Assembly: GCA_025361385.1 (NCBI GenBank)
Contig: JANYAJ010000099.1
Location: 1-16,372, forward strand
DNA: 16,372 bases
Reading direction: 5' to 3'
Origin: Nitrospira sp.
GTDB taxonomy: Bacteria > Nitrospirota > Nitrospiria > Nitrospirales > Nitrospiraceae
Position 1 is the stretch's first letter. The number at the start of each line of letters is the position of its first letter. This document shows, piece by piece, positions 7,107 through 13,121 of this stretch. Made by a program: the position numbers and the translations under genes. The notes under the pieces are model-generated. The model searched no databases. It saw only the letters and a program-made list of their open reading frames with translations, and was not told where the DNA came from.

Positions 7107-8924
7107 TTATGAGGTGGGGTTCGCGAGCGTCTTGCGTATATCTGCGACGGTAGAGGCATCGATCCCGGCGGCTATTAATTCGATGTCTGTGGCGGCAGCG
7201 ATATTGGCCAGGCTGCCATATTGCTTGAGCAGGCGAGTTCTGGTGACCTCGCCGATGCCGCGGACGCGATCGAGTGGAGAGGCCAGCATGGACTTGCCCC
7301 GCAGTTTGCGATGGAAGGTGATCGCAAAACGATGAGCCTCGTCGCGAATACGTTGGACGAGGTGGGTGGCCGGAGAGTTCGCGCGCAGGAGAATGGGGTT
7401 TTTCCGTCCAGGCAGGAAAATCCGTTCCTCCTTTTCGCCGCGTGCTTTGGCTAATCCCATAATGGCCAGGTCCTGATGGCCGACCTGTTTGAGTCCTTCT
7501 ATGGCCGCGGCGAGCTGGCCGAGCCCTCCGTCGATGAGGATGAGGTCTGGTCGCGCGAGATGCTCGCTGGCTCCGTAGCGGCGTGTGACGATTTCCTGCA
7601 TGCTGGCGAAGTCGTTCGCGCCGGTGACGGTTTGGATGGTGAATCGCCGATAATCCGCTTTCTTCATCTGGCCATCTTCCCACACGACCATGGATGCGAC
7701 GGACTGATGGCCCATCGTATTCGAAATGTCGAATCCCTCGATACGCCGAGGCAGGACATCCAGCCGGATGAGCCGCTTGAGCTCTTCGACGGCCTGCCGT
7801 CCGACTTCTTCGTCTCGCAGGTGGTTGGCGACGGCGGCGGCGGCATTTTCCTCTGCCAGGAGGAGCAATTGGTGTTTCACGCCGCGCTCCGGCGCTACGA
7901 CACGGACGGCGTTTCCGCGTTTGCCTGAGAGCCATTCTTCGATGACCATGACGTCGTCGAGTTCGGTGGGAATGAGCAGCTCTTTGGGCGGTTGGCCATC
8001 TTTGTTGTAGAACTGCTCAATGGCCGATCGGACCAGTTCTTCGTCTAAGGCGTCGGCTGAATGGGGCCAAAAGAAGTCCTTGCGTCCGATGAGGAGGCCT
8101 CCACGCACGAAGAGAATCTGGAGGTCGACAGCCGTGCCTTGCCGCGCCAGGCCGATCACGTCCTGGTCGGTCGTCGTCGTTTGGGTGATGCGTTGTTTCT
8201 CCAGCGTGCGTTCGATGTTGAAGAGCCGGTCGCGCAGGCGCGCCGCCTCTTCGAATTCCTCCCGCTCTGCCGCCACTCCCATCTGGGTCCGCAAGTCGTC
8301 CAGCAGCTCATGGTCGCGCCCTTCGAGAAACTGGCGAACCTGGGCGACGATGTGGTGGTAGTCCTCTTTCGATTGATTGCCTGTGCAGGGCGCCATACAG
8401 CGTTTGATTTCGAATTCGATACAGGCCCGCTCCGCCTTGCCGTTGATATTGATCGTACAAGTCGCCAGGGGGAAGGCCTTCTTGATGACTTTCAACGTCT
8501 CCCGCAACGCGCCTGCGGGTGTGTAGGGGCCATAGTAGAGCGCCCCGTCTTTGTGTACGCGGCGTACGATCGACAGGCGAGGGAAGTCTTCTTTGATCGG
8601 CAAACGGAGGTAGGGGTATTGTTTGTCGTCCCGTAAGACCACGTTGAACCGTGGCCGATGCTGCTTGATCAGATTGCTTTCCAGAATCAGCGCTTCGAGC
8701 TCTGAGCGGGTGACGATCGTTTCGAGGTCTGCGATGTGGCCGACCAGGACGGCATTTTTCGGGGAATGGTCGGTCCCTTTCTGAAAGTAGGACCGTACGC
8801 GGTTGGAGAGGACTGCTGCTTTCCCGATGTAGAGCAGTTCGCCCTGTGCGTCCCTGAATAGATAGACCCCTGGCTGATCCGGGAGGTGGTCGAGTTTCGA
8901 TTGAAGTTCTGCAGAAGTAGCCAT
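7107..8924 (-). CDS. uvrC: Excinuclease ABC subunit C
   Basis: UvrC makes both incisions around DNA damage in nucleotide excision repair after UvrA and UvrB have marked the lesion. At 605 residues it is of normal length. It has an N-terminal GIY-YIG nuclease (about 14-95, GVYLF and LLYIGKA, with Glu82 as the likely catalytic glutamate), a four-cysteine cluster with the spacing reported for the E. coli iron-sulfur site (Cys156, 168, 176, 180), a UvrB-binding UVR domain (about 205-240), an RNase H-like nuclease with Asp399, Asp438, Asp465 and His531, and a C-terminal helix-hairpin-helix pair (about 550-600). The ATG lies inside a 7-bp repeat array, which also provides the only Shine-Dalgarno-like string (GAAGG, about 10 bases upstream). 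It lies downstream of dapF on the same strand, 130 bases away. The gene appears intact. Confidence 0.97.
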   Translation of the reverse strand: MATSAELQSKLDHLPDQPGVYLFRDAQGELLYIGKAAVLSNRVRSYFQKGTDHSPKNAVLVGHIADLETIVTRSELEALILESNLIKQHRPRFNVVLRDDKQYPYLRLPIKEDFPRLSIVRRVHKDGALYYGPYTPAGALRETLKVIKKAFPLATCTININGKAERACIEFEIKRCMAPCTGNQSKEDYHHIVAQVRQFLEGRDHELLDDLRTQMGVAAEREEFEEAARLRDRLFNIERTLEKQRITQTTTTDQDVIGLARQGTAVDLQILFVRGGLLIGRKDFFWPHSADALDEELVRSAIEQFYNKDGQPPKELLIPTELDDVMVIEEWLSGKRGNAVRVVAPERGVKHQLLLLAEENAAAAVANHLRDEEVGRQAVEELKRLIRLDVLPRRIEGFDISNTMGHQSVASMVVWEDGQMKKADYRRFTIQTVTGANDFASMQEIVTRRYGASEHLARPDLILIDGGLGQLAAAIEGLKQVGHQDLAIMGLAKARGEKEERIFLPGRKNPILLRANSPATHLVQRIRDEAHRFAITFHRKLRGKSMLASPLDRVRGIGEVTRTRLLKQYGSLANIAAATDIELIAAGIDASTVADIRKTLANPTS

Positions 8925-9055
8925 CAGCCGTCAGCCTTCAGCGGTCAGCAAGAATAGAATGCCTTCAGGCGACATTCTACGGTCCGGGACCATCTGGGGC
9001 AACTTGTCTGATGAAGTAAGGCTAACAGCTGATCGTTGACAGCTGATGGCTCACT
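8922..9055. repeat. Heptamer-based fold-back element between dapF and uvrC
   Basis: Four back-to-back units of the form NNTCAGC occupy 8922-8949. Five units in the inverse sense (GCTGANN-like) occupy 9021-9055. Between them are a TAGAATG (8955-8961) / CATTCTA (8973-8979) inverted repeat and GGTCC-G-GGACC (8981-8991). The first unit contains the uvrC start codon, and the last reaches the first base of the dapF stop triplet. The unit matches those in the elements at 3811, 10426 and 11708. No gene was seen in the gap. Confidence 0.7.
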
Positions 9056-9924
9056 CAGCGCAGCCCCCGCACGAACGACGGGCTGAGGCTTCCCCTGGCG
9101 ACTTCCGCGACCGGACCCTTCATGGTGAGACTGAAGTCTGAGGCGACCTCAATGTTGAGCTGGCCTCCTGGCATCTTCACCGTGACGGGGCTCTTCACCA
9201 ATCCGAGCCGGACCGCCGCACTTGCGGCGGCACAGGAGGAGGACCCGGAGGCCTGGGTTTCACCGGCTCCCCGTTCCCAGATGAGGATGAAGAGTTCTTT
9301 CTGGCCGGTTGGCACGGCAAGTTGCACGTTTGTACGTTTTGGGAACAGGGGGTGGTTCTCCAACGCCGGCCCTAGCGTCACAAGATCTTCTCGCGACCAG
9401 GACTGTCCTGCCGGTTTGAAGACGACGCAGTGGGGATTACCGACGCTGACACCAGTGAAGATGAGCGACTGGCCTGCGGCGTCGATGGGCTGTTCGATCA
9501 GCTCGCTGGTTGTGAGGGTGCAGGGGAGTGCAGCCGGCTGGAATGTGGCCCGGCCCATTTCAACGGTTACGGCGCTGGCGTCCCCATGTCGGTCGACATG
9601 CAGATCGATCGTGACCAGCCCGCCTTTGGTTTCAACGGTGAAGTGTGTCCTTTTCGTTTTGCCGGTGGCATGGAGATAGCGGGCAAAGATCCGCAGGCCG
9701 TTGCCGGACTTTTCCGCTTCACTGCCGTCTGGGTTGTAGATGCGCAGGCCGAAGTCCGCTTTTTTTGACGGCACCAGCGCAAGAATTCCATCGCTGCCTA
9801 GTCCCCAGTTGCGGTCGCAGATGGCTTTGATTCTTGAAGGGGTGAGCGAAAATGACAGGTCTTTGGGATCCATCACCACATAGTCATTGCCCAGCCCATG
9901 TCCGCGAAAGAAACCGTTCTTCAT
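9055..9924 (-). CDS. dapF: Diaminopimelate epimerase family protein with serines in place of both catalytic cysteines
   Basis: DapF interconverts LL- and meso-diaminopimelate for lysine and peptidoglycan synthesis, using two cysteines as acid and base. This 289-residue protein has the family fold signatures: GHGLGNDYVVMD at the start, GSDGI, the NPDGSEAEKSGNGLR block and GAGETQASGSSSCA. In the first active-site motif (family pattern NxDGSxxxxCGNG) the cysteine is Ser73. In the second (family ACGTGA) it is Ser226, with a cysteine only five residues further on. The reading is clear in the DNA (TCC codons at 9706-9708 and 9247-9249). It may be a Ser/Ser subfamily of the epimerase or a relative with another racemase-like function. 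The start at 9924 is preferred because GGAG lies six bases upstream; an ATG at 9936 has no ribosome site. The gene lies between the glyoxalase-like gene (84-base gap) and uvrC. Confidence 0.85.
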   Translation of the reverse strand: MKNGFFRGHGLGNDYVVMDPKDLSFSLTPSRIKAICDRNWGLGSDGILALVPSKKADFGLRIYNPDGSEAEKSGNGLRIFARYLHATGKTKRTHFTVETKGGLVTIDLHVDRHGDASAVTVEMGRATFQPAALPCTLTTSELIEQPIDAAGQSLIFTGVSVGNPHCVVFKPAGQSWSREDLVTLGPALENHPLFPKRTNVQLAVPTGQKELFILIWERGAGETQASGSSSCAAASAAVRLGLVKSPVTVKMPGGQLNIEVASDFSLTMKGPVAEVARGSLSPSFVRGLR

Positions 9925-10008
9925 GCCAGTCTCCATGAGGGTGAACCGATGTTGTCAGGCGGGGAAGGTAGCACGAAGACGATCAGCAGGAAAAGAGGGG
10001 AGCGATGA

Positions 10009-10407
10009 TCACACGATCTTCACGCCGGGAGGCCGTTCGATGAGTTCGATCTCATAGCCATCGGGAGCATCGATGAAGATGAAGCGGCTGCCGGACGATG
10101 TGTGGGTGGGGCCGTCCGTGATCGTGACGCCCCTTGCTGTGAGGGTCGCGATGGTGTCGTCCATGTTCTCGACTTGAAAGGCCAGATGGACCAGATCTTC
10201 CTGGACCTTCACCGGCCCGCTCGGCGGAAAACTCGTCAGTTCGATCAGCTCATCGCTGTTGGGAACTTTCAAGAACGCCAGTTGTGATCCACGAGGCGAG
10301 GTCTTTCGTTCAATCACGTCGAGGCCCAGCACGGTCGTATAGAACTGAATCGTCTGATCCAGATCGCTGACACGCATGCGGGTATGGAGGAGCTTGGTAA
10401 CTTTCAT
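10009..10407 (-). CDS. Glyoxalase I (lactoylglutathione lyase)-like VOC protein
   Basis: A 132-residue vicinal-oxygen-chelate protein. Glyoxalase I converts the hemithioacetal of methylglyoxal and glutathione to S-lactoylglutathione in the cytoplasm. The metal ligands of E. coli GloA (His5, Glu56, His74, Glu122) have clear counterparts: His8 in KLLHTRMRV, Glu56 in DELIELT, His74 in DLVHLAF and Glu121 in GYEIELIE. The length is also that of GloA (135). Whether glutathione is the thiol used in this organism cannot be told from the window. The start at 10407 is preferred over 10416: the upstream ATG sits inside a TATAAT box whose expected transcription start falls at about 10408. There is no Shine-Dalgarno sequence. 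An 86-base repeat-filled gap separates it from the GNAT gene upstream. Confidence 0.85.
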   Translation of the reverse strand: MKVTKLLHTRMRVSDLDQTIQFYTTVLGLDVIERKTSPRGSQLAFLKVPNSDELIELTSFPPSGPVKVQEDLVHLAFQVENMDDTIATLTARGVTITDGPTHTSSGSRFIFIDAPDGYEIELIERPPGVKIV

Positions 10408-10414
10408 GGGACCC

Positions 10415-10441
10415 ATTATAGGATAAGCCGTCAGCTTTCAA
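10415..10441 (-). promoter_or_regulatory. Candidate promoter for a leaderless glyoxalase-like mRNA
   Basis: On the minus strand, TTGAAA (10436-10441) and a perfect TATAAT (10415-10420) are 15 bases apart, slightly short for sigma-70. The -35 element is one of the 7-bp units of the neighbouring repeat. Seven bases separate the -10 hexamer from the ATG at 10407, so transcription would start at about the start codon. Confidence 0.5.
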
Positions 10442-10495
10442 CACTCAGCTGTCAGCCTTCTGAGCTTATAATCTGATAACTGAAAGCTGGTGGCT
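10426..10495. repeat. Heptamer-based fold-back element between the GNAT and glyoxalase-like genes
   Basis: Units NNTCAGC (one variant) occupy 10429-10456, followed by inverse-sense units. The outer arms AGCCGTCAGCTTTCA (10426-10440) and TGAAAGCTGGTGGCT (10481-10495) can pair along all 15 positions if two G-U pairs are allowed. The right arm includes part of the GNAT stop codon (10494-10496), so in the transcript the hairpin starts inside the stop codon; no T-run follows it. Confidence 0.65.
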
Positions 10496-10973
10496 ATGCT
10501 TTTTTCTCCCTCGCCGGGCCATTGGTCTTGCGGAGCAGTATCTCGGCGCTGCCAGGGATCAGAAAGTTCGGCATGGGACCGATTTCCTGATAGCCGTTCT
10601 TCTGGTAGAAGGCACGAGCTGTCGCATTAAAATCGGAGACGCAGGCAAAGAGGTTCTTCGTTCTGGCGAAGACGGAGCGCTCCACCTGAGCCAGGAGGGC
10701 GGCACCGATGCCTATCTTTCTTGTTTCTGGGGCCACACCGAGCAGTTCCAGATAATCACCCAGTAAGAACTTCTCGCGAATGAGCGCCACTCCGGCGACC
10801 TTCCCGTCAACCAGGGCCACGAGGCTCTCACGCCCCGGTGGCAGCGGGCAGAAGATGCGATTCCAATCCGTACCGGTATAGCCCAATGTTTTCCAAGGCT
10901 CGGAGTCCGCTAAGAGCTGTACGACGGCGTCACGGTCCTCCGCCTGCATCGGTCTGATGTATGGCATGGTCAT
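10494..10973 (-). CDS. GNAT-family N-acetyltransferase
   Basis: A 159-residue cytoplasmic acetyltransferase that would move an acetyl group from acetyl-CoA to an amine; the substrate cannot be inferred. The acetyl-CoA pyrophosphate loop is RKIGIGA (85-91) after the beta-strand LELLGVAPE, and the C-terminal SDFNATARAFYQKNGYQEIG is typical of the fold. Its ATG at 10973 overlaps the TGA of the deacetylase gene (ATGA), which points to translational coupling; there is no separate Shine-Dalgarno sequence. Met3 is an alternative start. The gene ends in TAG next to the repeat element at 10426-10495. Confidence 0.9.
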   Translation of the reverse strand: MTMPYIRPMQAEDRDAVVQLLADSEPWKTLGYTGTDWNRIFCPLPPGRESLVALVDGKVAGVALIREKFLLGDYLELLGVAPETRKIGIGAALLAQVERSVFARTKNLFACVSDFNATARAFYQKNGYQEIGPMPNFLIPGSAEILLRKTNGPAREKKA

Positions 10974-11686
10974 GGAGCGGCCTGGCCATTACAGATGAGG
11001 AGATCGCTCATGGTCATAGGGGTGAGGCGTCGCTCCGGCAGGAGATGTTCCTGGAGGTCTTGCACGACTTCGTGCGTATGTCTGCCCTTCCCGTTGGCAT
11101 GCATGACGATCACGCTGCCCTTTCGGACTGTCCGCCTCAGCCGGTCCTCGATCTGGATTGCGGTAATCGTCGGGTCTGGATCGCCGGATACCACATTCCA
11201 GAGAATGAACTGGAGGCCAAGGGATCGCACCATATTGACCGTGTCGTCGTTGAACTCCCCATAGGGAGGGCGAAACAGGGTCGCGTCATGATGGTATTTG
11301 GTTTTGAGCAGACGAACCGGGCCGAGGATTTCTTGTTTCTGCTCGTCCGCCGAGTGGAGCGGCAGATGGGCATGGACTTCCCCGTGGGTGCCGATTTCAA
11401 AGAAGGGGACTTGGAGGAGGGCTTGCACTTGCTGGTCGTGCTTCGCCATCCATTTTCCCGACATGAAGAAGGTGGCAGGGATCTTCTGTTCAACCAAATA
11501 ATCGATTAAATCCTGATCGTAACCTGCTCCTTTCCGTACCGGGCAGAGGTCGAACGTCAGGGCCACTCCGGGACAGGAAGAGGGCCCCGATTTGATCACC
11601 TGGGCCTGTGCGAAGGGGAGCCGTGCCGGGGCAAGCAGCATCGCGAGAGTCAGGCACAGTATGGTGGGCGAGTAGCGCGGGTGCAT
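10970..11686 (-). CDS. Exported polysaccharide deacetylase (NodB/CE4 family)
   Basis: CE4 enzymes remove acetyl groups from N-acetylglucosamine-containing glycans, such as peptidoglycan or exopolysaccharide, in the periplasm or outside. The 238-residue protein starts with a probable signal peptide (1-28, cleavage after AQA). The NodB motifs are TFDL (Asp46), H101-x3-H105 in GTHGEVHAH, RPPYG (139-143), Trp163 and VIVMHANG with His196. The usual TFDD is TFDL here, so the second aspartate, normally a metal ligand, is missing; a TFDLC-type subgroup is known to me, but its chemistry is not clear. No Shine-Dalgarno sequence precedes the ATG, and a TATACT hexamer ends seven bases before it. The gene is coupled to the GNAT gene by a four-base overlap and starts 22 bases from repeat copy B. 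Confidence 0.88.
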   Translation of the reverse strand: MHPRYSPTILCLTLAMLLAPARLPFAQAQVIKSGPSSCPGVALTFDLCPVRKGAGYDQDLIDYLVEQKIPATFFMSGKWMAKHDQQVQALLQVPFFEIGTHGEVHAHLPLHSADEQKQEILGPVRLLKTKYHHDATLFRPPYGEFNDDTVNMVRSLGLQFILWNVVSGDPDPTITAIQIEDRLRRTVRKGSVIVMHANGKGRHTHEVVQDLQEHLLPERRLTPMTMSDLLICNGQAAP

Positions 11687-11693
11687 GGTGGCA

Positions 11694-11699
11694 AGTATA
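11694..11699 (-). promoter_or_regulatory. -10 element (TATACT) for a probably leaderless deacetylase mRNA
   Basis: TATACT on the minus strand lies seven bases before the ATG at 11686, so transcription would begin at about the start codon. No good -35 is visible; that region falls in the terminal repeat of copy B (from 11708). Confidence 0.4.
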
Positions 11700-11707
11700 C
11701 CCGATTA

Positions 11708-11866
11708 GCAGGTTGCTTAAAATGACCATCCAGCGCGGCCGCAGCGAGTGAGTCATTGAACGCTGCGTTTTGAACGATGAACGCTGAAGGAACATCGCTT
11801 TTCGCGCATAGTTCATCACTCATCGTTCAGCGTTGCCCCAGTTGGCGAACGTTTTCAGCAGCCTGT
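11708..11866 (-). repeat. Fold-back intergenic element, copy B (159 bp)
   Basis: This is the reverse-oriented partner of the element at 3811-3976. The two share a perfect stretch of about 37 bases in the middle and diverge mainly in the terminal repeats (GCAGGTTGCT at 11708 and AGCAGCCTGT ending at 11866). Copy B has one GATGAGT unit fewer, which accounts for the 7-base length difference. It sits between the divergent deacetylase and metalloprotease genes, and both candidate promoters lie just outside it. Confidence 0.75.
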
Positions 11867-11883
11867 GTGAGGGCGATGCCGAG

Positions 11884-11913
11884 TTGACGCTCGAAATCTT
11901 CCGCTGTTACGGT
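11884..11913 (+). promoter_or_regulatory. Candidate promoter for a leaderless metalloprotease mRNA
   Basis: TTGACG (11884-11889) and TACGGT (11908-11913, fitting TANNNT) are 18 bases apart. The expected transcription start is 11920, the A of the ATG. No Shine-Dalgarno sequence is present. Confidence 0.4.
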
Positions 11914-11919
11914 AGATGC

Positions 11920-13071
11920 ATGACGTTACCCAATTGGAAAATCGGTCGTGCGCTCGGTATCCCGATCCACATACATGCGTCCTGGTTTGCGGTGTTCTTC
12001 TTTGTCACCTGGTCCTTGGCGACGGGCTATTTGCCTGAGATGCTGCCCGGTCTATCAGCTCCACGCTATTGGGGGATGGGTGGCATTGCCGCGCTCTTGC
12101 TGTTTCTCTCCGTCCTGTTGCATGAACTGGGACATTCCTATGTGGCGCTGCGTTACCAGATCCCGATCAGGCAGATCACCTTGTTCATCTTTGGCGGGAT
12201 GGCGCATATGGGGAAAGAGCCGCCTACTCCTCGGGCGGAATTTTTGATTGCGATGGCGGGACCGCTGGTGAGCTTGATTCTGGGGGTCGGCTGTCTCGGC
12301 GGAGCCATGGCGACGGATGCGTTGTTTGCAGGATCAGGGTTGCAAGGACTTGTCGTCTTGGGAGGATTGCTCGGCATGGTGAATGTCCAGCTGGGGCTGT
12401 TCAATCTGATCCCGGGGTTTCCGTTGGATGGCGGAAGGGCCTTACGCGCCGGGCTCTGGGCCTGGAGCAAGGACTTTGATCGAGCGACCGGCCAGGCCGC
12501 GCTGATGGGAATTGGATTCGGTGTGGCGCTTGGATTGACCGGCGCGGTTTTGATGGTAGGCGCCTGGTTCGGTGCCCGGGAAGATTCCATCGCGACAGAC
12601 GGGGGCTGGCTCATCTTCATCGGCGCCTTCCTGTTTTCGGCGGCTCTGGCCAGCAGGCGGCAAGCCACGATGCGGACTTCATTCGCGTCAGTGACAGTTC
12701 GTCAGGTGATGGTTCACCCGGTCGTACTGGTGCCACCGGACATGACGGTGCAGGATGCGGTCGATCAGTACTTTGTTGCGCATGGATTTAGTGGATTTCC
12801 CGTCTGTGAGGAGGGGCAGGTGCTCGGGGTGGTCACCGTGGGGGACGTGCAAGCTGTTTCGACGGCTTTGTGGCCGTGGCGCCGCGTGCGCGACATCATG
12901 AGTCCCGTGTCGCAGTCGTTCTGTATCCCTCCGGACTGGTCTGTCATGCAGGCGATGGAGCGGATGGCTCAGGGCGGGTGGGACCGTCTTGTGGTGATGG
13001 AGCATGGAGCGATCGTGGGGCTCATCACCCGATCGGCCATCGCACAGTTCCTGCAATTACACAGGGCGTAA
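11920..13071 (+). CDS. Site-2 protease family (M50) membrane metalloprotease with tandem CBS domains
   Basis: An intramembrane zinc protease of the kind that cleaves membrane-anchored anti-sigma factors or other transmembrane proteins. The 383-residue protein has a multi-pass membrane part with the zinc motif HELGH (His68, Glu69, His72) and the third ligand in NLIPGFPLDGGRAL (Asp170). Two cytoplasmic CBS domains follow (about 262-320 and 325-383) that probably bind an adenine nucleotide and gate activity. This layout is the Rip3-like subgroup. No substrate gene or anti-sigma factor is visible nearby. The start at 11920 (MTLPNWKIGRALGIPIHIH) is where family members normally begin; extending upstream to a TTG at 11833 would run into repeat copy B. 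The gene converges on the next one with a 50-base gap. Confidence 0.92.
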   Translation: MTLPNWKIGRALGIPIHIHASWFAVFFFVTWSLATGYLPEMLPGLSAPRYWGMGGIAALLLFLSVLLHELGHSYVALRYQIPIRQITLFIFGGMAHMGKEPPTPRAEFLIAMAGPLVSLILGVGCLGGAMATDALFAGSGLQGLVVLGGLLGMVNVQLGLFNLIPGFPLDGGRALRAGLWAWSKDFDRATGQAALMGIGFGVALGLTGAVLMVGAWFGAREDSIATDGGWLIFIGAFLFSAALASRRQATMRTSFASVTVRQVMVHPVVLVPPDMTVQDAVDQYFVAHGFSGFPVCEEGQVLGVVTVGDVQAVSTALWPWRRVRDIMSPVSQSFCIPPDWSVMQAMERMAQGGWDRLVVMEHGAIVGLITRSAIAQFLQLHRA

Positions 13072-13074
13072 TAC

Positions 13075-13102
13075 GTGAGAAGTGAGACGTGAACGGTGAG
13101 TG
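13075..13102 (+). repeat. Four tandem 7-bp units (GTGANNN) between convergent genes
   Basis: Four units starting GTGA follow each other without gaps just after the metalloprotease stop codon. The period and the TGA core match the other heptamer elements, but there is no inverted half here. Confidence 0.6.
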
Positions 13103-13121
13103 CCAAGGGGTGAAGCGATGA

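Noticed and set aside
6955..7935. Open frame of 326 codons on the minus strand overlapping uvrC
   Set aside because: It lies in another frame of uvrC, is very rich in Arg, Pro and His, and shows no domain; uvrC explains the region.
9036..9041. Plus-strand TTGACA as a -35 box
   Set aside because: It is one heptamer unit, no -10 lies at the proper distance, and no plus-strand gene follows.
11833..11919. N-terminal extension of the metalloprotease from a TTG
   Set aside because: It translates the end of repeat copy B and family members begin at the ATG at 11920.
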